Of a DNA stretch of 34,614 bases, positions 14,850 to 22,843 are shown piece by piece. The translations under genes and the position numbers were made by a program. The stretch's first letter is position 1; every line of letters begins with the position of its first letter. Below the pieces are notes generated by a model. That model did no database searches. It saw only the letters and a list, made by a program, of their open reading frames with translations, and was not told the DNA's origin. The stretch is from JAAETI01 sp965368515 (GTDB lineage: Bacteria; Actinomycetota; Acidimicrobiia; Spongiisociales; UBA5794). The stretch spans positions 1 to 34,614 of the forward strand of contig CBDUNF010000011.1 of assembly GCA_965368515.1 (NCBI GenBank). The letters run 5' to 3'.

Positions 14850-17459
14850 TTAGTCGTCGAGCAGGTCTTCAGTGTTGAACCACTCGAGCGTGTCGAGATC
14901 CTCCGGCGCCGGCGGATCGGCTGGGGCGTCGGCAAGGGGATCTGTCTCCGCCGGTAGTTCCGGCATCTCGCCGGGTTCGATCCGGTCGCGTTGCCAGGCT
15001 CGGTAGCGTTCCATCATCCCGGTGTCCGCTTCGTCATCACTGCCCCAAGTGTGGGTAATCCGTTCCCGCAGATCGGTCCAGGTTGCCGTCACGTTGGGTG
15101 GATGCTCTCTCAAGTACTCCGGCACCTGTCTGGCCCAGCCAACCGCACGCAACGTCGTCATCATTACCGTGCCCGTGATCGCGACGACACCGATCGCGGC
15201 GACGAGCACGACGGCTCGCGGCAGGTTGAGCTCGAAGAAATCCTGCGAGGCGCCGGATAGCAGCAACAGGGCTAGGAATGCGATCATCGATCCGATAAGG
15301 ATCTTCTTCCAGGGCAACAACGGCCTGCTGACGATCGCCAGCGCAAAGAGACCGATGGCGGCTAACACCAGAGTGGCCGTTGTTCGCGCCTCCTGGGTGG
15401 TCACCTCCTCCGCAAGCGCCATCTCGTAGGCGGCGAACGTTGCAAGACCTGCGGCAAGCCCGGTGGGTAGCGAGAAGCTCAACACTCTGCGGACAAAGCC
15501 ACGCCGGGCCCGATCGGCAGTGGGGGCGAGGGCCAGGAAAAACGCCGGGACACCGATCGTGATGCTGCCCACCAGAGTGAGATGCCTCGGCAGGAACGGG
15601 AAGGGCCGGCCGACCAACCCGACCGCCAACGCGATGAATACGGCGTACACGGTCTTGGTGACAAAGAGGTTGGCCACGCGCTCGATGTTGGAGATCACCT
15701 TCCGACCCTCGGCAACAACGTGGGGGAGGGTGCTGAACTCTCCATCGATGAGAACGAGCTGGGCTACCGCCCGGGAGGCGGCGGAGCCGCCTCCGATGGC
15801 GACGCCGATGTCGGCGTCCTTGAGAGCGAGCACATCGTTGACACCATCTCCCGTCATTGCGACCACATGACCACGCGACTGCAGCGCCTGCACCATGGCC
15901 CGCTTTTGATGCGGGGTCACACGCCCGAACACCGTGCCCTGTTCGATCGCATCGGTGAACGCCTCCGGATCGCGCGGCAAGCGCCGGGCGTCGACCGCGT
16001 TGGCGGAGCCTGGAACGCCGACTTCGCGAGCAATCGCGGCAACGGTTTCCGGGTGATCACCTGAGATGACCTTGGCCTGAACTCCCTGGGCCGCAAAGAA
16101 TCGCAGGGTCGCCGCCGCATCCTGTCGGATCCGATCACCGAGGGTGATCAACGCCGCGGGCTGCAGGCGGCGGGGGAGGGTGTCGCCTTTGAGCTCGTAA
16201 TCGGTCCACGCAAGGAGCACGACTCGGCTGCCTTCTTCTGCGTAGGTCTCTGCTTGGGCGGCGACACGGGGGTTGTTGGGCAGCACGATTTCGGGAGCGC
16301 CTAGTACCCAGGTGCCCTTGGCGCCAAAGGAGGCTGCGCTCCACTTCCGGGCTGAAGAGAACGGGACCGCACCTTCCGCTCGCCACGGCTGCTCGGTCGT
16401 GAACCGGTCTGCGATCGCCTGCAGCGTCGCGTTGGGTTCCGGCTCGGCGGCGATCAGTGCCGCCAGCGCCGGTTCCGGGTCGCGATCTCCGAGGGCGATC
16501 AGGTCGCGAACAGCGAGTTTGCCTTCGGTGAGTGTCCCGGTCTTGTCAAAGCACACGGTGTCAACCCGGGCCAAACCCTCGATGGCGGGCAGTTCCTGCA
16601 CCAGCACATTGCGGCGTCCCAACCTGATCACACCGACCGCAAACGCAAGGGAGGTGAGAAGGACGAGACCCTGAGGGATCATTCCGACGGCTCCTGCCAC
16701 CGCGGAGCTCAGCGCCTCGATCCACCCGCTTCCCAGGTTGTGCTGGCTCCAGATCAGCAGCGCGATCATTGGTCCCACGATCCATGACACTCCGCCGATT
16801 ATCCAATCGACCCCGTCGCGCAGTTCGGAGCTGACGAGGGTAAACCGCTTGGCCTCTTTTGCGAGGGCAGCCGCATACGCCTCTTCTCCGACTCGCTCGG
16901 CGTGGAACCAGCCGCTGCCCGCCACGACGAACGAGCCGGACAGGCACATGTCGTCGACGTCCTTGACCACCGGGTCGGATTCGCCGGTCAGCAGCGACTC
17001 GTCGATCTCCAAGCCACGAGTTCGAGTTACGGGACCATCAACGGGTATCTGGTCGCCGGTTGCGAGGGCGATCAGATCATCTTTGACGATCTGGTCTACC
17101 GGAATCTGCGCCTGTCTGCCATCGCGCATGACGCTGGCCATCGGAGCACTGAGCAGCGCCAGCCGATCAAGAGTCCGTTTCGCCCTCAGCTCCTGGATGA
17201 TCCCAATCGCTGCGTTCGAAACCAGCACGATGCCAAAGAGAGCGTCCTTGGGCTCCCGCACGATAAGCAGGATGATCAGCAGCAGGACCCCCAGCAAGAT
17301 GTTGAATCGAGTGACCACGTTGGCTCGTACGATCTCTGCGGTTGTCCGGCTCGTGGTCTCGGTCACGACGTTTAGCTGACCGGCAGCCACGCGTTCCGCG
17401 ACTTCCGCCGAACTCAAACCTTGGGGACCGGCCGCCACGTCTGTCGTCTCCGAAGTCAT
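14850..17459 (-). CDS. ctpE: Cation-translocating P-type ATPase, CtpE-like
   Basis: 869 aa. N-terminal GLSSAEVAERVAAGQLN (14-30), actuator TGES (158-161), TM4 motif PQGL (262-265) then VLLTSLAFAVGVIRLGRRNVLVQELPAIEGLARVDTVCFDKTGTLTEG with Asp305 as phospho-acceptor, SGDHPETV in the P domain and GDGVNDVLALKDADIG at the hinge. The order and wording match mycobacterial CtpE, reported as a Ca2+ uptake pump. Odd points: most such pumps have PEGL, here Glu is Gln at an ion-site position; and a polar C-terminal tail of about 80 residues follows the last helix. TAGGCT (17466-17471, minus) seven bases before the ATG suggests a leaderless mRNA. Confidence 0.88.
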   Translation of the reverse strand: MTSETTDVAAGPQGLSSAEVAERVAAGQLNVVTETTSRTTAEIVRANVVTRFNILLGVLLLIILLIVREPKDALFGIVLVSNAAIGIIQELRAKRTLDRLALLSAPMASVMRDGRQAQIPVDQIVKDDLIALATGDQIPVDGPVTRTRGLEIDESLLTGESDPVVKDVDDMCLSGSFVVAGSGWFHAERVGEEAYAAALAKEAKRFTLVSSELRDGVDWIIGGVSWIVGPMIALLIWSQHNLGSGWIEALSSAVAGAVGMIPQGLVLLTSLAFAVGVIRLGRRNVLVQELPAIEGLARVDTVCFDKTGTLTEGKLAVRDLIALGDRDPEPALAALIAAEPEPNATLQAIADRFTTEQPWRAEGAVPFSSARKWSAASFGAKGTWVLGAPEIVLPNNPRVAAQAETYAEEGSRVVLLAWTDYELKGDTLPRRLQPAALITLGDRIRQDAAATLRFFAAQGVQAKVISGDHPETVAAIAREVGVPGSANAVDARRLPRDPEAFTDAIEQGTVFGRVTPHQKRAMVQALQSRGHVVAMTGDGVNDVLALKDADIGVAIGGGSAASRAVAQLVLIDGEFSTLPHVVAEGRKVISNIERVANLFVTKTVYAVFIALAVGLVGRPFPFLPRHLTLVGSITIGVPAFFLALAPTADRARRGFVRRVLSFSLPTGLAAGLATFAAYEMALAEEVTTQEARTTATLVLAAIGLFALAIVSRPLLPWKKILIGSMIAFLALLLLSGASQDFFELNLPRAVVLVAAIGVVAITGTVMMTTLRAVGWARQVPEYLREHPPNVTATWTDLRERITHTWGSDDEADTGMMERYRAWQRDRIEPGEMPELPAETDPLADAPADPPAPEDLDTLEWFNTEDLLDD

Positions 17460-17533
17460 ACTCGGAGCCTACATCCAATGTCGCCGGCGGCTCGCTTGCG
17501 ATGGGGTCTTGCGAACGTTTTCCACAGCGAAAC

Positions 17534-17563
17534 TGACCGCCTCGCCGAAAGACGAGGCGGTCA
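17534..17563. terminator. Strong hairpin between divergent genes
   Basis: TGACCGCCTCG and CGAGGCGGTCA form a perfect 11-bp stem with an 8-nt loop. Both neighbours point away from it, so it ends no visible gene. It could be the terminator of a small RNA or an isolation element. Confidence 0.5.
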
Positions 17564-17593
17564 CATTTCCCGGTTTACGGATAGTGGCGGATG

Positions 17594-17613
17594 AACTACA
17601 ATGCTGTAACTTC
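17594..17613 (+). promoter_or_regulatory. Repeated motif, copy 1 (AACTACA-N4-TGTAACTTC)
   Basis: It contains the dyad TACA-N4-TGTA and a -10-like TACAAT (17598-17603), which sits 18 bp after TTTACG (17574-17579). Probable promoter with an operator overlapping the -10 of the gene at 17673. Confidence 0.55.
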
Positions 17614-17616
17614 CCA

Positions 17617-17636
17617 AACTACATTCTTGTAACTTC
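17617..17636 (+). promoter_or_regulatory. Repeated motif, copy 2 (AACTACA-N4-TGTAACTTC)
   Basis: Matches copy 1 outside the 4-base centre, with starts 23 bp apart. It also carries a TANNNT hexamer, TACATT (17620-17625). It lies 36 bp before the ATG at 17673. Confidence 0.55.
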
Positions 17637-17672
17637 TGCAAGACGCTGGACCAGGAGTAAGGGGCAGCCGGT

Positions 17673-18062
17673 ATGGCTATGGCGGTGCAAGTCAGTTTGA
17701 TCGGAACCGATCGTGTGGTGGATCGGGCGCTGGCGATATACAGAGCTCATCTCGAACGGGCTATCGAGGTGCCACTCGGCGACATGGTTGATCGGGAGAT
17801 CGCTGTTGATGTCGCTCGCCTCTCCGTCGTGGCCGCCGGCGACAGCCGGGTGGCCGAGATCATGGTCGACGAGACGGTCTTGTGTGCCCAGGTGACAACT
17901 GCGATCTGGTCACTGGCCGACAGAGGTTGGCAAACGAACGTGGTTGTCCCCGCCGGCCGGATCGGCGAAGCGCATACGGCGCTCCGCGGGGTTCCGTGTC
18001 AAATCCAAGCCTGGTGGGAAGATGAGAGCGGAATCTCCTTCGGAGCCTACGAACGACCGTAG
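17673..18062 (+). CDS. Conserved-looking hypothetical protein
   Basis: 129 aa from ATG 17673, with GGAGTAAGGGG about ten bases upstream. I do not recognise it. No signal peptide or membrane helix is seen. It reads as a compact alpha/beta protein: VQVSLIGTDRVVDRALAIYRAHLERAIEVPLGD at the start, a middle VARLSVVAAGDSRVAEIMVDETVLCAQVTTAIWSLADRGWQTNVVVPAGRIGEAHTALRG, and an acidic Trp-rich end (IQAWWEDESG). Two copies of a repeated promoter-region motif precede it and a third precedes the next gene 74 bp downstream, so the two may answer to one regulator. Confidence 0.72.
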   Translation: MAMAVQVSLIGTDRVVDRALAIYRAHLERAIEVPLGDMVDREIAVDVARLSVVAAGDSRVAEIMVDETVLCAQVTTAIWSLADRGWQTNVVVPAGRIGEAHTALRGVPCQIQAWWEDESGISFGAYERP

Positions 18063-18116
18063 CTCCGTGTTGGCGGGCTGTGCACCGTGCACGATCGAGG
18101 GCAATGGCCCGCAGAC

Positions 18117-18134
18117 CACTACTCTGTTGTAACT
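18117..18134 (+). promoter_or_regulatory. Repeated motif, copy 3, before the HAD gene
   Basis: CACTACTCTGTTGTAACT matches copy 2 at 14 of 18 positions. Its TACTCT (18120-18125) stands ten bases before the ATG at 18136, as in a near-leaderless promoter. Confidence 0.5.
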
Positions 18135-18135
18135 G

Positions 18136-19086
18136 ATGCCTGTTCCTCTGCACACACAGACCGTTATCGCATTCATCTGGGACTTCGACCGAACCTTGAT
18201 CCCGGACAACATGCAATGGCCCATCTTTCAGGAATACGGGGTCGACGAGGCCTCCTTCTGGCGTGAGGTCGACGGCCTTGTCGATTATCACCAAACCAAC
18301 GGCGAGACGATGGGGCGCGGCCTTGCCTATCTCATCCACATCCTCAGCTATGTCGAGCAGGGCGTGTTCAAGGGGCTCAGCAATGCCAAGCTCAAGCAGC
18401 TCGGGGCCAAGCTGGAGTTTTGCCCGGGAATCCCAGAGTTCTTCGAGGAATCTCGCAATCACGTCAAAGAGGTTGAGGACTTCGCCAAAGAAGACATCAC
18501 CGTTGAGCATTTCGTAGTCTCGACCGGTCTTCGCCCCATGATCGAGGGTTCTGCGATTGCGCCCTATGTCGACGGGGTCTGGGCGAATAGCTTTGTTGAG
18601 CAGACGGCGTCGGCCGGCTATCTCGACCAGTTGCCGGTTGCCGGCAAGGGCGGTGAGATCAAGTACCTGTCGGATTACATCGGGCATACATCCAAGACAC
18701 GGGCTCTGTTCGAGATAAACAAGGGTGTAAACGTGAATCCGTCAGTGGACGTCAACGCCCGCATGTCGGAGTCGCAACGGCGCGTTCCGTTGCGCAACAT
18801 GATCTACATCGCAGATGGGCCAAGCGACGTACCTATGTTCTCGATCCTCAACAAAGCGGGCGGAAAGACGCTCGGGGTCTACAACCTCGAGCCGCGCAAT
18901 AACCACAAGCAGGTCAAACAGTTACAGGAACAGGGCCGGATTCAGGGTATGGCCGAGGCGGACTACCGCCAGGGCAAAGCCGCCTATCTCTGGCTCATGG
19001 ACAGCCTCGACCAGATCGCATACGAGATTGTCGAGAACCGCAGACAGGCACTGGCGGCGATCAAGAATCCGCCGGGGCACGTTTAG
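18136..19086 (+). CDS. HAD-superfamily hydrolase
   Basis: 316 aa. Motif I is IWDFDRTLIPDN with catalytic Asp16 and Asp18; motif II is in FVVSTGLRPMIEG (about 131-143); the acidic motif IV is DGPSD (Asp227, Asp231) in MIYIADGPSDVPMFSIL. A helical cap of about 90 residues lies between motifs I and II (C1-type cap), as in phosphoserine-phosphatase-like enzymes. The substrate is unknown. Start at ATG 18136 has no ribosome site but fits a short-leader transcript. 22 bp separate it from the dehydrogenase gene, so they are probably co-transcribed. Confidence 0.85.
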   Translation: MPVPLHTQTVIAFIWDFDRTLIPDNMQWPIFQEYGVDEASFWREVDGLVDYHQTNGETMGRGLAYLIHILSYVEQGVFKGLSNAKLKQLGAKLEFCPGIPEFFEESRNHVKEVEDFAKEDITVEHFVVSTGLRPMIEGSAIAPYVDGVWANSFVEQTASAGYLDQLPVAGKGGEIKYLSDYIGHTSKTRALFEINKGVNVNPSVDVNARMSESQRRVPLRNMIYIADGPSDVPMFSILNKAGGKTLGVYNLEPRNNHKQVKQLQEQGRIQGMAEADYRQGKAAYLWLMDSLDQIAYEIVENRRQALAAIKNPPGHV

Positions 19087-19108
19087 AGCTACAACCAAAG
19101 GAGCCGCA

Positions 19109-19966
19109 ATGGGCATCGAGCGGGTCGGGGTCATCGGCGGAGGACAGATGGGCGCAGGCATTGCGGAGGTATGCGCCAAGGCCGGCGTCGAAGTTGTCGT
19201 CCACGAGGTCAACGATGAGCTAGCTGCCGCCAGCAGGGCTCGAATCGAGAAGTCCCTGGACCGGGCTGTGGATCGGGGCAAGCTCGAAGCTGCAGATCGC
19301 GATGTGGTGATCTCCAGGTTGGTTTTTGGTTCCGATCTGTCGCTCATGGCAGACCGCCAACTGGTCGTGGAGGCGGTAGTCGAGAACGAGACGGTCAAAT
19401 CCGACATCTTCGGTCAGCTGGACGAGATAGTCACCGACTCCGATGCCATCCTTGCCTCGAATACATCGTCGATTCCGATCACCCGAATCGGTCGTGCGAC
19501 CGGCCGGCCCGGTTCGGTCGTCGGCATGCACTTCTTCAATCCTGCCACCGTCATGCCGCTCGTCGAGATAGTGCACAGTGTCACCACCAGCGACGAAACC
19601 GCCTCACGGGCGGCTGAGTTCGCTTCCGATGTCCTCGGCAAGGTGGTGGTGCACACCAAAGATCGGGCGGGCTTCATCGTCAACATGCTTCTGTGCCCGT
19701 ACATCTTTGAAGCGATCCGCATGTACGAGTCCGGCTTTGCGACCCGGGAAGACATCGATGCCGCGATGGTCAACGGAGCCAACTACCCAATGGGCCCGCT
19801 CGCCCTCGCCGATCTCATCGGCAACGACACCATGCTTGCGGTCGCCGACTCTCTCTATGCCGAATACGGCGAGGCACGCTACACGGCGCCACCGCTACTC
19901 AAACGAATGGTCGAGGCGGGCCATCTGGGCAGAAAGACCGGCAAGGGATTCTACGAATACGGCTGA
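19109..19966 (+). CDS. 3-hydroxybutyryl-CoA dehydrogenase
   Basis: 285 aa, with AAAGGAG six bases before ATG 19109. Oxidises (S)-3-hydroxyacyl-CoA with NAD(P), in beta-oxidation or in butyrate/PHB-type metabolism. Rossmann motif VGVIGGGQMGAGIAEV (6-21); ASNTSSIPI and GMHFFNPATVMPLVEIV contain the catalytic Ser and His; the C-terminal domain has DRAGFIVNMLLCPYIFEAIRM and the conserved Asn in GANYPMGPLALADLIG. Single-domain length (about 285) matches PaaH/Hbd rather than the fused FadB. The stop overlaps a perfect hairpin. Confidence 0.95.
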   Translation: MGIERVGVIGGGQMGAGIAEVCAKAGVEVVVHEVNDELAAASRARIEKSLDRAVDRGKLEAADRDVVISRLVFGSDLSLMADRQLVVEAVVENETVKSDIFGQLDEIVTDSDAILASNTSSIPITRIGRATGRPGSVVGMHFFNPATVMPLVEIVHSVTTSDETASRAAEFASDVLGKVVVHTKDRAGFIVNMLLCPYIFEAIRMYESGFATREDIDAAMVNGANYPMGPLALADLIGNDTMLAVADSLYAEYGEARYTAPPLLKRMVEAGHLGRKTGKGFYEYG

Positions 19967-19993
19967 TTTCGATGCGGAGGCATCGAAATCAGC
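19962..19993 (+). terminator. Hairpin terminator after the dehydrogenase
   Basis: GCTGATTTCGATGC and GCATCGAAATCAGC form a perfect 14-bp stem with loop GGAG. The left arm includes the TGA stop codon. No T-tract follows. Confidence 0.75.
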
Positions 19994-20107
19994 TTGGAGT
20001 TCGACTTTGTCAAACTCTGGCGGGGGACATCGAAGTAACTATCTGTCTCGCCTGCGGCGAGGTTCGAGGTCTTGCTTCGCAGAAACGCCGGCCGGAGAAT
20101 TGTGCGG

Positions 20108-20539
20108 CTAGCTGGGTCGTGCCCCATTGCTTTCTAGCACTTTTCTCAGGGCGTCCTTTTTCACCAGACCGGACGTGCGCCAGCGTGGGGTGATCCTGCC
20201 GCTCTTGGCGCGGGCCGGGCCACCGTGCTTCCGAGCGCGCTCCCTTGCCTTCTTGGACTGCTTGGCGGGAGCGGTCCCGAGGAGAACAAACGTCGGGGTC
20301 GATCGCACCTTGAACGCCTGGGCCGCTCCGGCGACTTTGCCAACGTCGACTTTGACGATGTGGGCCGAGTCGCCGTATTCGCGTGCGAGCTCGTTGACGA
20401 TGCCATCCATGACCTGGCATGGAGCGCAACCGACCTGCATGAAGTCGAGCAACACGGGCTTGCCGGACTTCAACAGCACGTCGAGCTCGTTGAGTGTTTG
20501 CAGACGTTGTGCTTTTGGTTTGCGTGAGAAGACAGCCAT
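20108..20539 (-). CDS. Thioredoxin-fold protein (CAPC)
   Basis: 143 aa. Thioredoxin core with FMQVGCAPCQVMDG (Cys38, Cys41) and cis-Pro in VRSTPTFVLLG. No signal peptide or helix, so cytoplasmic. Unlike plain thioredoxin it has a very basic insertion or tail after the cis-Pro strand (PAKQSKKARERARKHGG...SGRITPRW), which could bind nucleic acid or a partner. GAAGG lies just before the ATG at 20539. Downstream of uppP in the same direction with a 60-bp gap; a shared transcript is possible. Confidence 0.85.
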   Translation of the reverse strand: MAVFSRKPKAQRLQTLNELDVLLKSGKPVLLDFMQVGCAPCQVMDGIVNELAREYGDSAHIVKVDVGKVAGAAQAFKVRSTPTFVLLGTAPAKQSKKARERARKHGGPARAKSGRITPRWRTSGLVKKDALRKVLESNGARPS

Positions 20540-20599
20540 GAGACCTTCGCGGGATTACTGCCGATGACAACCGGCGGAAGCATTAACTATTCCGAAAAT

Positions 20600-21358
20600 C
20601 TATACAACTATGAGGGCGACCACTCCGGCAGCCATGCAGTAGGCGCCGAACGGGGCGAGACCAGTGCGACCGATGAGCCGGAGTAAAAAGGCTATAGCGG
20701 CGTAGCCCGATAGGGCGGCAACGACGACTCCGACCAGGATCTCCGAGCTGATGCCGCTTCCCGAATCGATGAGGTCCTTGCCTTTGAGGAGTCCTGCCCC
20801 CGCAATCGCCGGGATCCCCAGCAGGAACGAATATCGGGCGGCCTCGGCGTGGGTGAAGCCCCGCAGTAAGCCTGTGCTGATGGTCGATCCAGATCGTGAA
20901 ACTCCCGGGATCAGCGCGACGGCCTGGCCGAGACCGATCATAACGGTGTCCTTGATCGTGGCCGACCCAACGTCTCGCTCACCGGGGGTGAGCCATCGTG
21001 TTGAGAACAGTACGACCCCCGTGAGGAACAGTGCGATCGCGACTCCAGCCGGGCGTTCGTTGAGCTGGTCGAGCTGTGACTCGAAGGCCAAACCGAGCAC
21101 CGCCGCCGGGATAGTCCCGATCAGCACGAGCATGAGAAGCCGCTTCCCCTTCTCGCTGAAGGTGAGTACTTCGAATACCTCACGTCGGAAATAGATGAGA
21201 ACAGCAAGCAACGTTCCGAGGTGCAGCATCGCTGAGGTGGCCAGATCGGGCGGGTCTTGGCCCAGCAAGGCGGGAACAAGGACGAGGTGTCCGCTCGATG
21301 AGATCGGTAGGAATTCGGTGAGGCCCTGGATCAGACCCCAGAAGGCAGCTTCAAGCAT
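20600..21358 (-). CDS. uppP: Undecaprenyl-diphosphatase
   Basis: 252 aa, integral membrane. Dephosphorylates undecaprenyl diphosphate to recycle the lipid carrier for peptidoglycan. The two signature loops are present: GLTEFLPISSSGHL (12-25, with Glu15 and His24) and PGVSRSGSTISTGLLRG (151-167, with Arg155). About seven or eight helices; length is slightly short compared with E. coli (273). It follows the SAF-domain protein by 11 bp, probably one transcript. Confidence 0.95.
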   Translation of the reverse strand: MLEAAFWGLIQGLTEFLPISSSGHLVLVPALLGQDPPDLATSAMLHLGTLLAVLIYFRREVFEVLTFSEKGKRLLMLVLIGTIPAAVLGLAFESQLDQLNERPAGVAIALFLTGVVLFSTRWLTPGERDVGSATIKDTVMIGLGQAVALIPGVSRSGSTISTGLLRGFTHAEAARYSFLLGIPAIAGAGLLKGKDLIDSGSGISSEILVGVVVAALSGYAAIAFLLRLIGRTGLAPFGAYCMAAGVVALIVV

Positions 21359-21369
21359 GGGGCCGCAGA

Positions 21370-21930
21370 CTAACCGGAGGATCCTCCCATGGGTTCTACA
21401 GGTCCGATCATGACGACTAATGCGCTATTGCCTGCGGCGGCGGCGACCTGGGCCGCTTGTGCTGCGGGAAAGGCGATCGGCCCGTTCACCTCGAATCCTG
21501 TATCGGAAATGGGCCCGGCCACGATGCCCTCGACCATGGTCTCCTCAAGTCCGACCCGGACTCGGGTCCCCGGCGCAACCCGGTAAGGCAGAGGAAGCGA
21601 GACCGACCACCAGTCCGGGGGAATCACAGACTCGCTGGTGAGCGACGGCACCAGCGGCGTCCCGGATGCGATATCGGTGACAGCAACGCCTGCGACCGAT
21701 CCGTGTCGTTCCGGCAGTACACCGGTTGGGATCTCTCGCCACTGCAGGCTGTCTGCGACCGTCGCACCGACGGGGATTGGCGTTGCCGCAAACGGATAGC
21801 TCACGACCGGAGTCGGTCGCATATCGAGATACAGCCCGCAACAAACGAGCAAGCCGGCGGCAATCCAGCGGCCGTATGGGGGTCGTCGCAGCCAGTACAC
21901 AGCCCGAACGTATCGACTCTTGAGGCCCAA
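21370..21930 (-). CDS. SAF-domain membrane protein
   Basis: 186 aa. One N-terminal helix (about 22-36, WIAAGLLVCCGLYLDM) anchors a SAF-like domain (about 44-115: PFAATPIPVGATVADSLQWREIPTGVLPERHGSVAGVAVTDIASGTPLVPSLTSE), as in CpaB/RcpC pilus-assembly proteins and in many small actinobacterial proteins near flp genes. No other pilus gene is in the window. It starts an operon with uppP. Function uncertain. Confidence 0.72.
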   Translation of the reverse strand: MGLKSRYVRAVYWLRRPPYGRWIAAGLLVCCGLYLDMRPTPVVSYPFAATPIPVGATVADSLQWREIPTGVLPERHGSVAGVAVTDIASGTPLVPSLTSESVIPPDWWSVSLPLPYRVAPGTRVRVGLEETMVEGIVAGPISDTGFEVNGPIAFPAAQAAQVAAAAGNSALVVMIGPVEPMGGSSG

Positions 21931-21950
21931 TAAAAGACCCTCCCCGTGTT

Positions 21951-21971
21951 CCCTCCCTCAAAGAGGGAGGG
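21951..21971. terminator. Hairpin in the 21931-22261 intergenic region
   Basis: CCCTCCCTC and GAGGGAGGG form a perfect 9-bp stem around AAA. It stands upstream of the minus-strand SAF gene, so it may be part of that gene's leader or a divider. The rest of this 330-bp gap holds the dyad at 22141-22157 and the plsY promoter; no gene is seen. Confidence 0.4.
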
Positions 21972-22140
21972 AGCCTCACGCAAGCAGGGGGAATGGTGGG
22001 GGACTTACGTTCGGCACACGGGGAGGGGACCTGATGACCTTGCTACCACGCTACATATGGCCTGGTAACTAAGCGAGGGTTCGTGGGAATCACACGAGCG
22101 ATTGGGCTGAGTTCTAGGCCTCCTCGATTGTGATCCCGAC

Positions 22141-22157
22141 CGGAAGCGTCGCTTCCG
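22141..22157. promoter_or_regulatory. Perfect dyad upstream of plsY
   Basis: CGGAAGCG-T-CGCTTCCG, 8-bp arms with a single central base, about 105 bp before the plsY start. Possible operator; no family recognised. Confidence 0.3.
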
Positions 22158-22261
22158 AAATCGCAGTCTATCTTGCGCGCTCTGCGTAGCCAATGATTAA
22201 TTTCGGTGCGCGATCAGTAGCCGTGGGTACCTGGGGCCCCGGCCTCCTAGACTTGCCGACC

Positions 22262-22843
22262 GTGGAAACAATCATCTCCCTAGCGATTGCATACGTGCTC
22301 GGAAGCATTGACGCAGGCGTCATCGTTCCCCGTCTCATGGGCGTGGACATATACGCGCACGGAAGCGGCAACCCCGGTGCATCCAACGTCATGCGCACCC
22401 TCGGCAAGAAGGCCGGAGCCGCCGTCATGCTCGTCGACGCCATCAAAGGATTGCTGGCTGCGCTGATCGGCGCATCGCTGGTCAGCACAACCATCGGCTT
22501 CTGGTGCGGTCTCGCGGCCGTCGTGGGGCACGTTTTCCCGGTATGGCACAGGTTTCGTGGCGGACGGGGTGTGGCGACCGCAATCGGCGCAGTGCTATTC
22601 CTTCAGCCATGGTTCGGGCTCGTCCTTGCGATTGGCTGGGGAGCGACCGTGGCGTTGACCAAGACGGCGTCCATTGCCTCCCTGGGAGCGATGGTGGTCT
22701 ATGTGCCCGGCTATGCACTGTTCGGACAGCGCGGATGGTCGCTCGTAGCCGCTGGCCTCACCGCCGGCCTCGTGACCGCCCGGCACTCAGGCAACATAAG
22801 AAGACTCCTCGGTGGCAGCGAACAGACAGTTGAGACTCAATGA
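22262..22843 (+). CDS. plsY: Glycerol-3-phosphate acyltransferase PlsY
   Basis: 193 aa from GTG 22262. An upstream ATG at 22193 would add 23 residues that the family lacks, and a TAGACT -10 (22248-22253) lies between, so the GTG of a leaderless mRNA is preferred. Multi-pass membrane enzyme that transfers the acyl group from acyl phosphate to glycerol-3-phosphate, the first step of phospholipid synthesis. Signature loops: GSIDAG, GSGNPGASNVMRTLGKKAGA and GHVFPVWHRFRGGRGVATAIG. The usual DxxKG segment is present (DAIKG). Its stop overlaps moeA (ATGA), an unusual coupling. Confidence 0.88.
   Translation: METIISLAIAYVLGSIDAGVIVPRLMGVDIYAHGSGNPGASNVMRTLGKKAGAAVMLVDAIKGLLAALIGASLVSTTIGFWCGLAAVVGHVFPVWHRFRGGRGVATAIGAVLFLQPWFGLVLAIGWGATVALTKTASIASLGAMVVYVPGYALFGQRGWSLVAAGLTAGLVTARHSGNIRRLLGGSEQTVETQ

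Noticed and set aside
17860..18687. 275-codon minus-strand frame
   Set aside because: Antisense to the HAD gene, whose catalytic motifs are intact; no domain seen.
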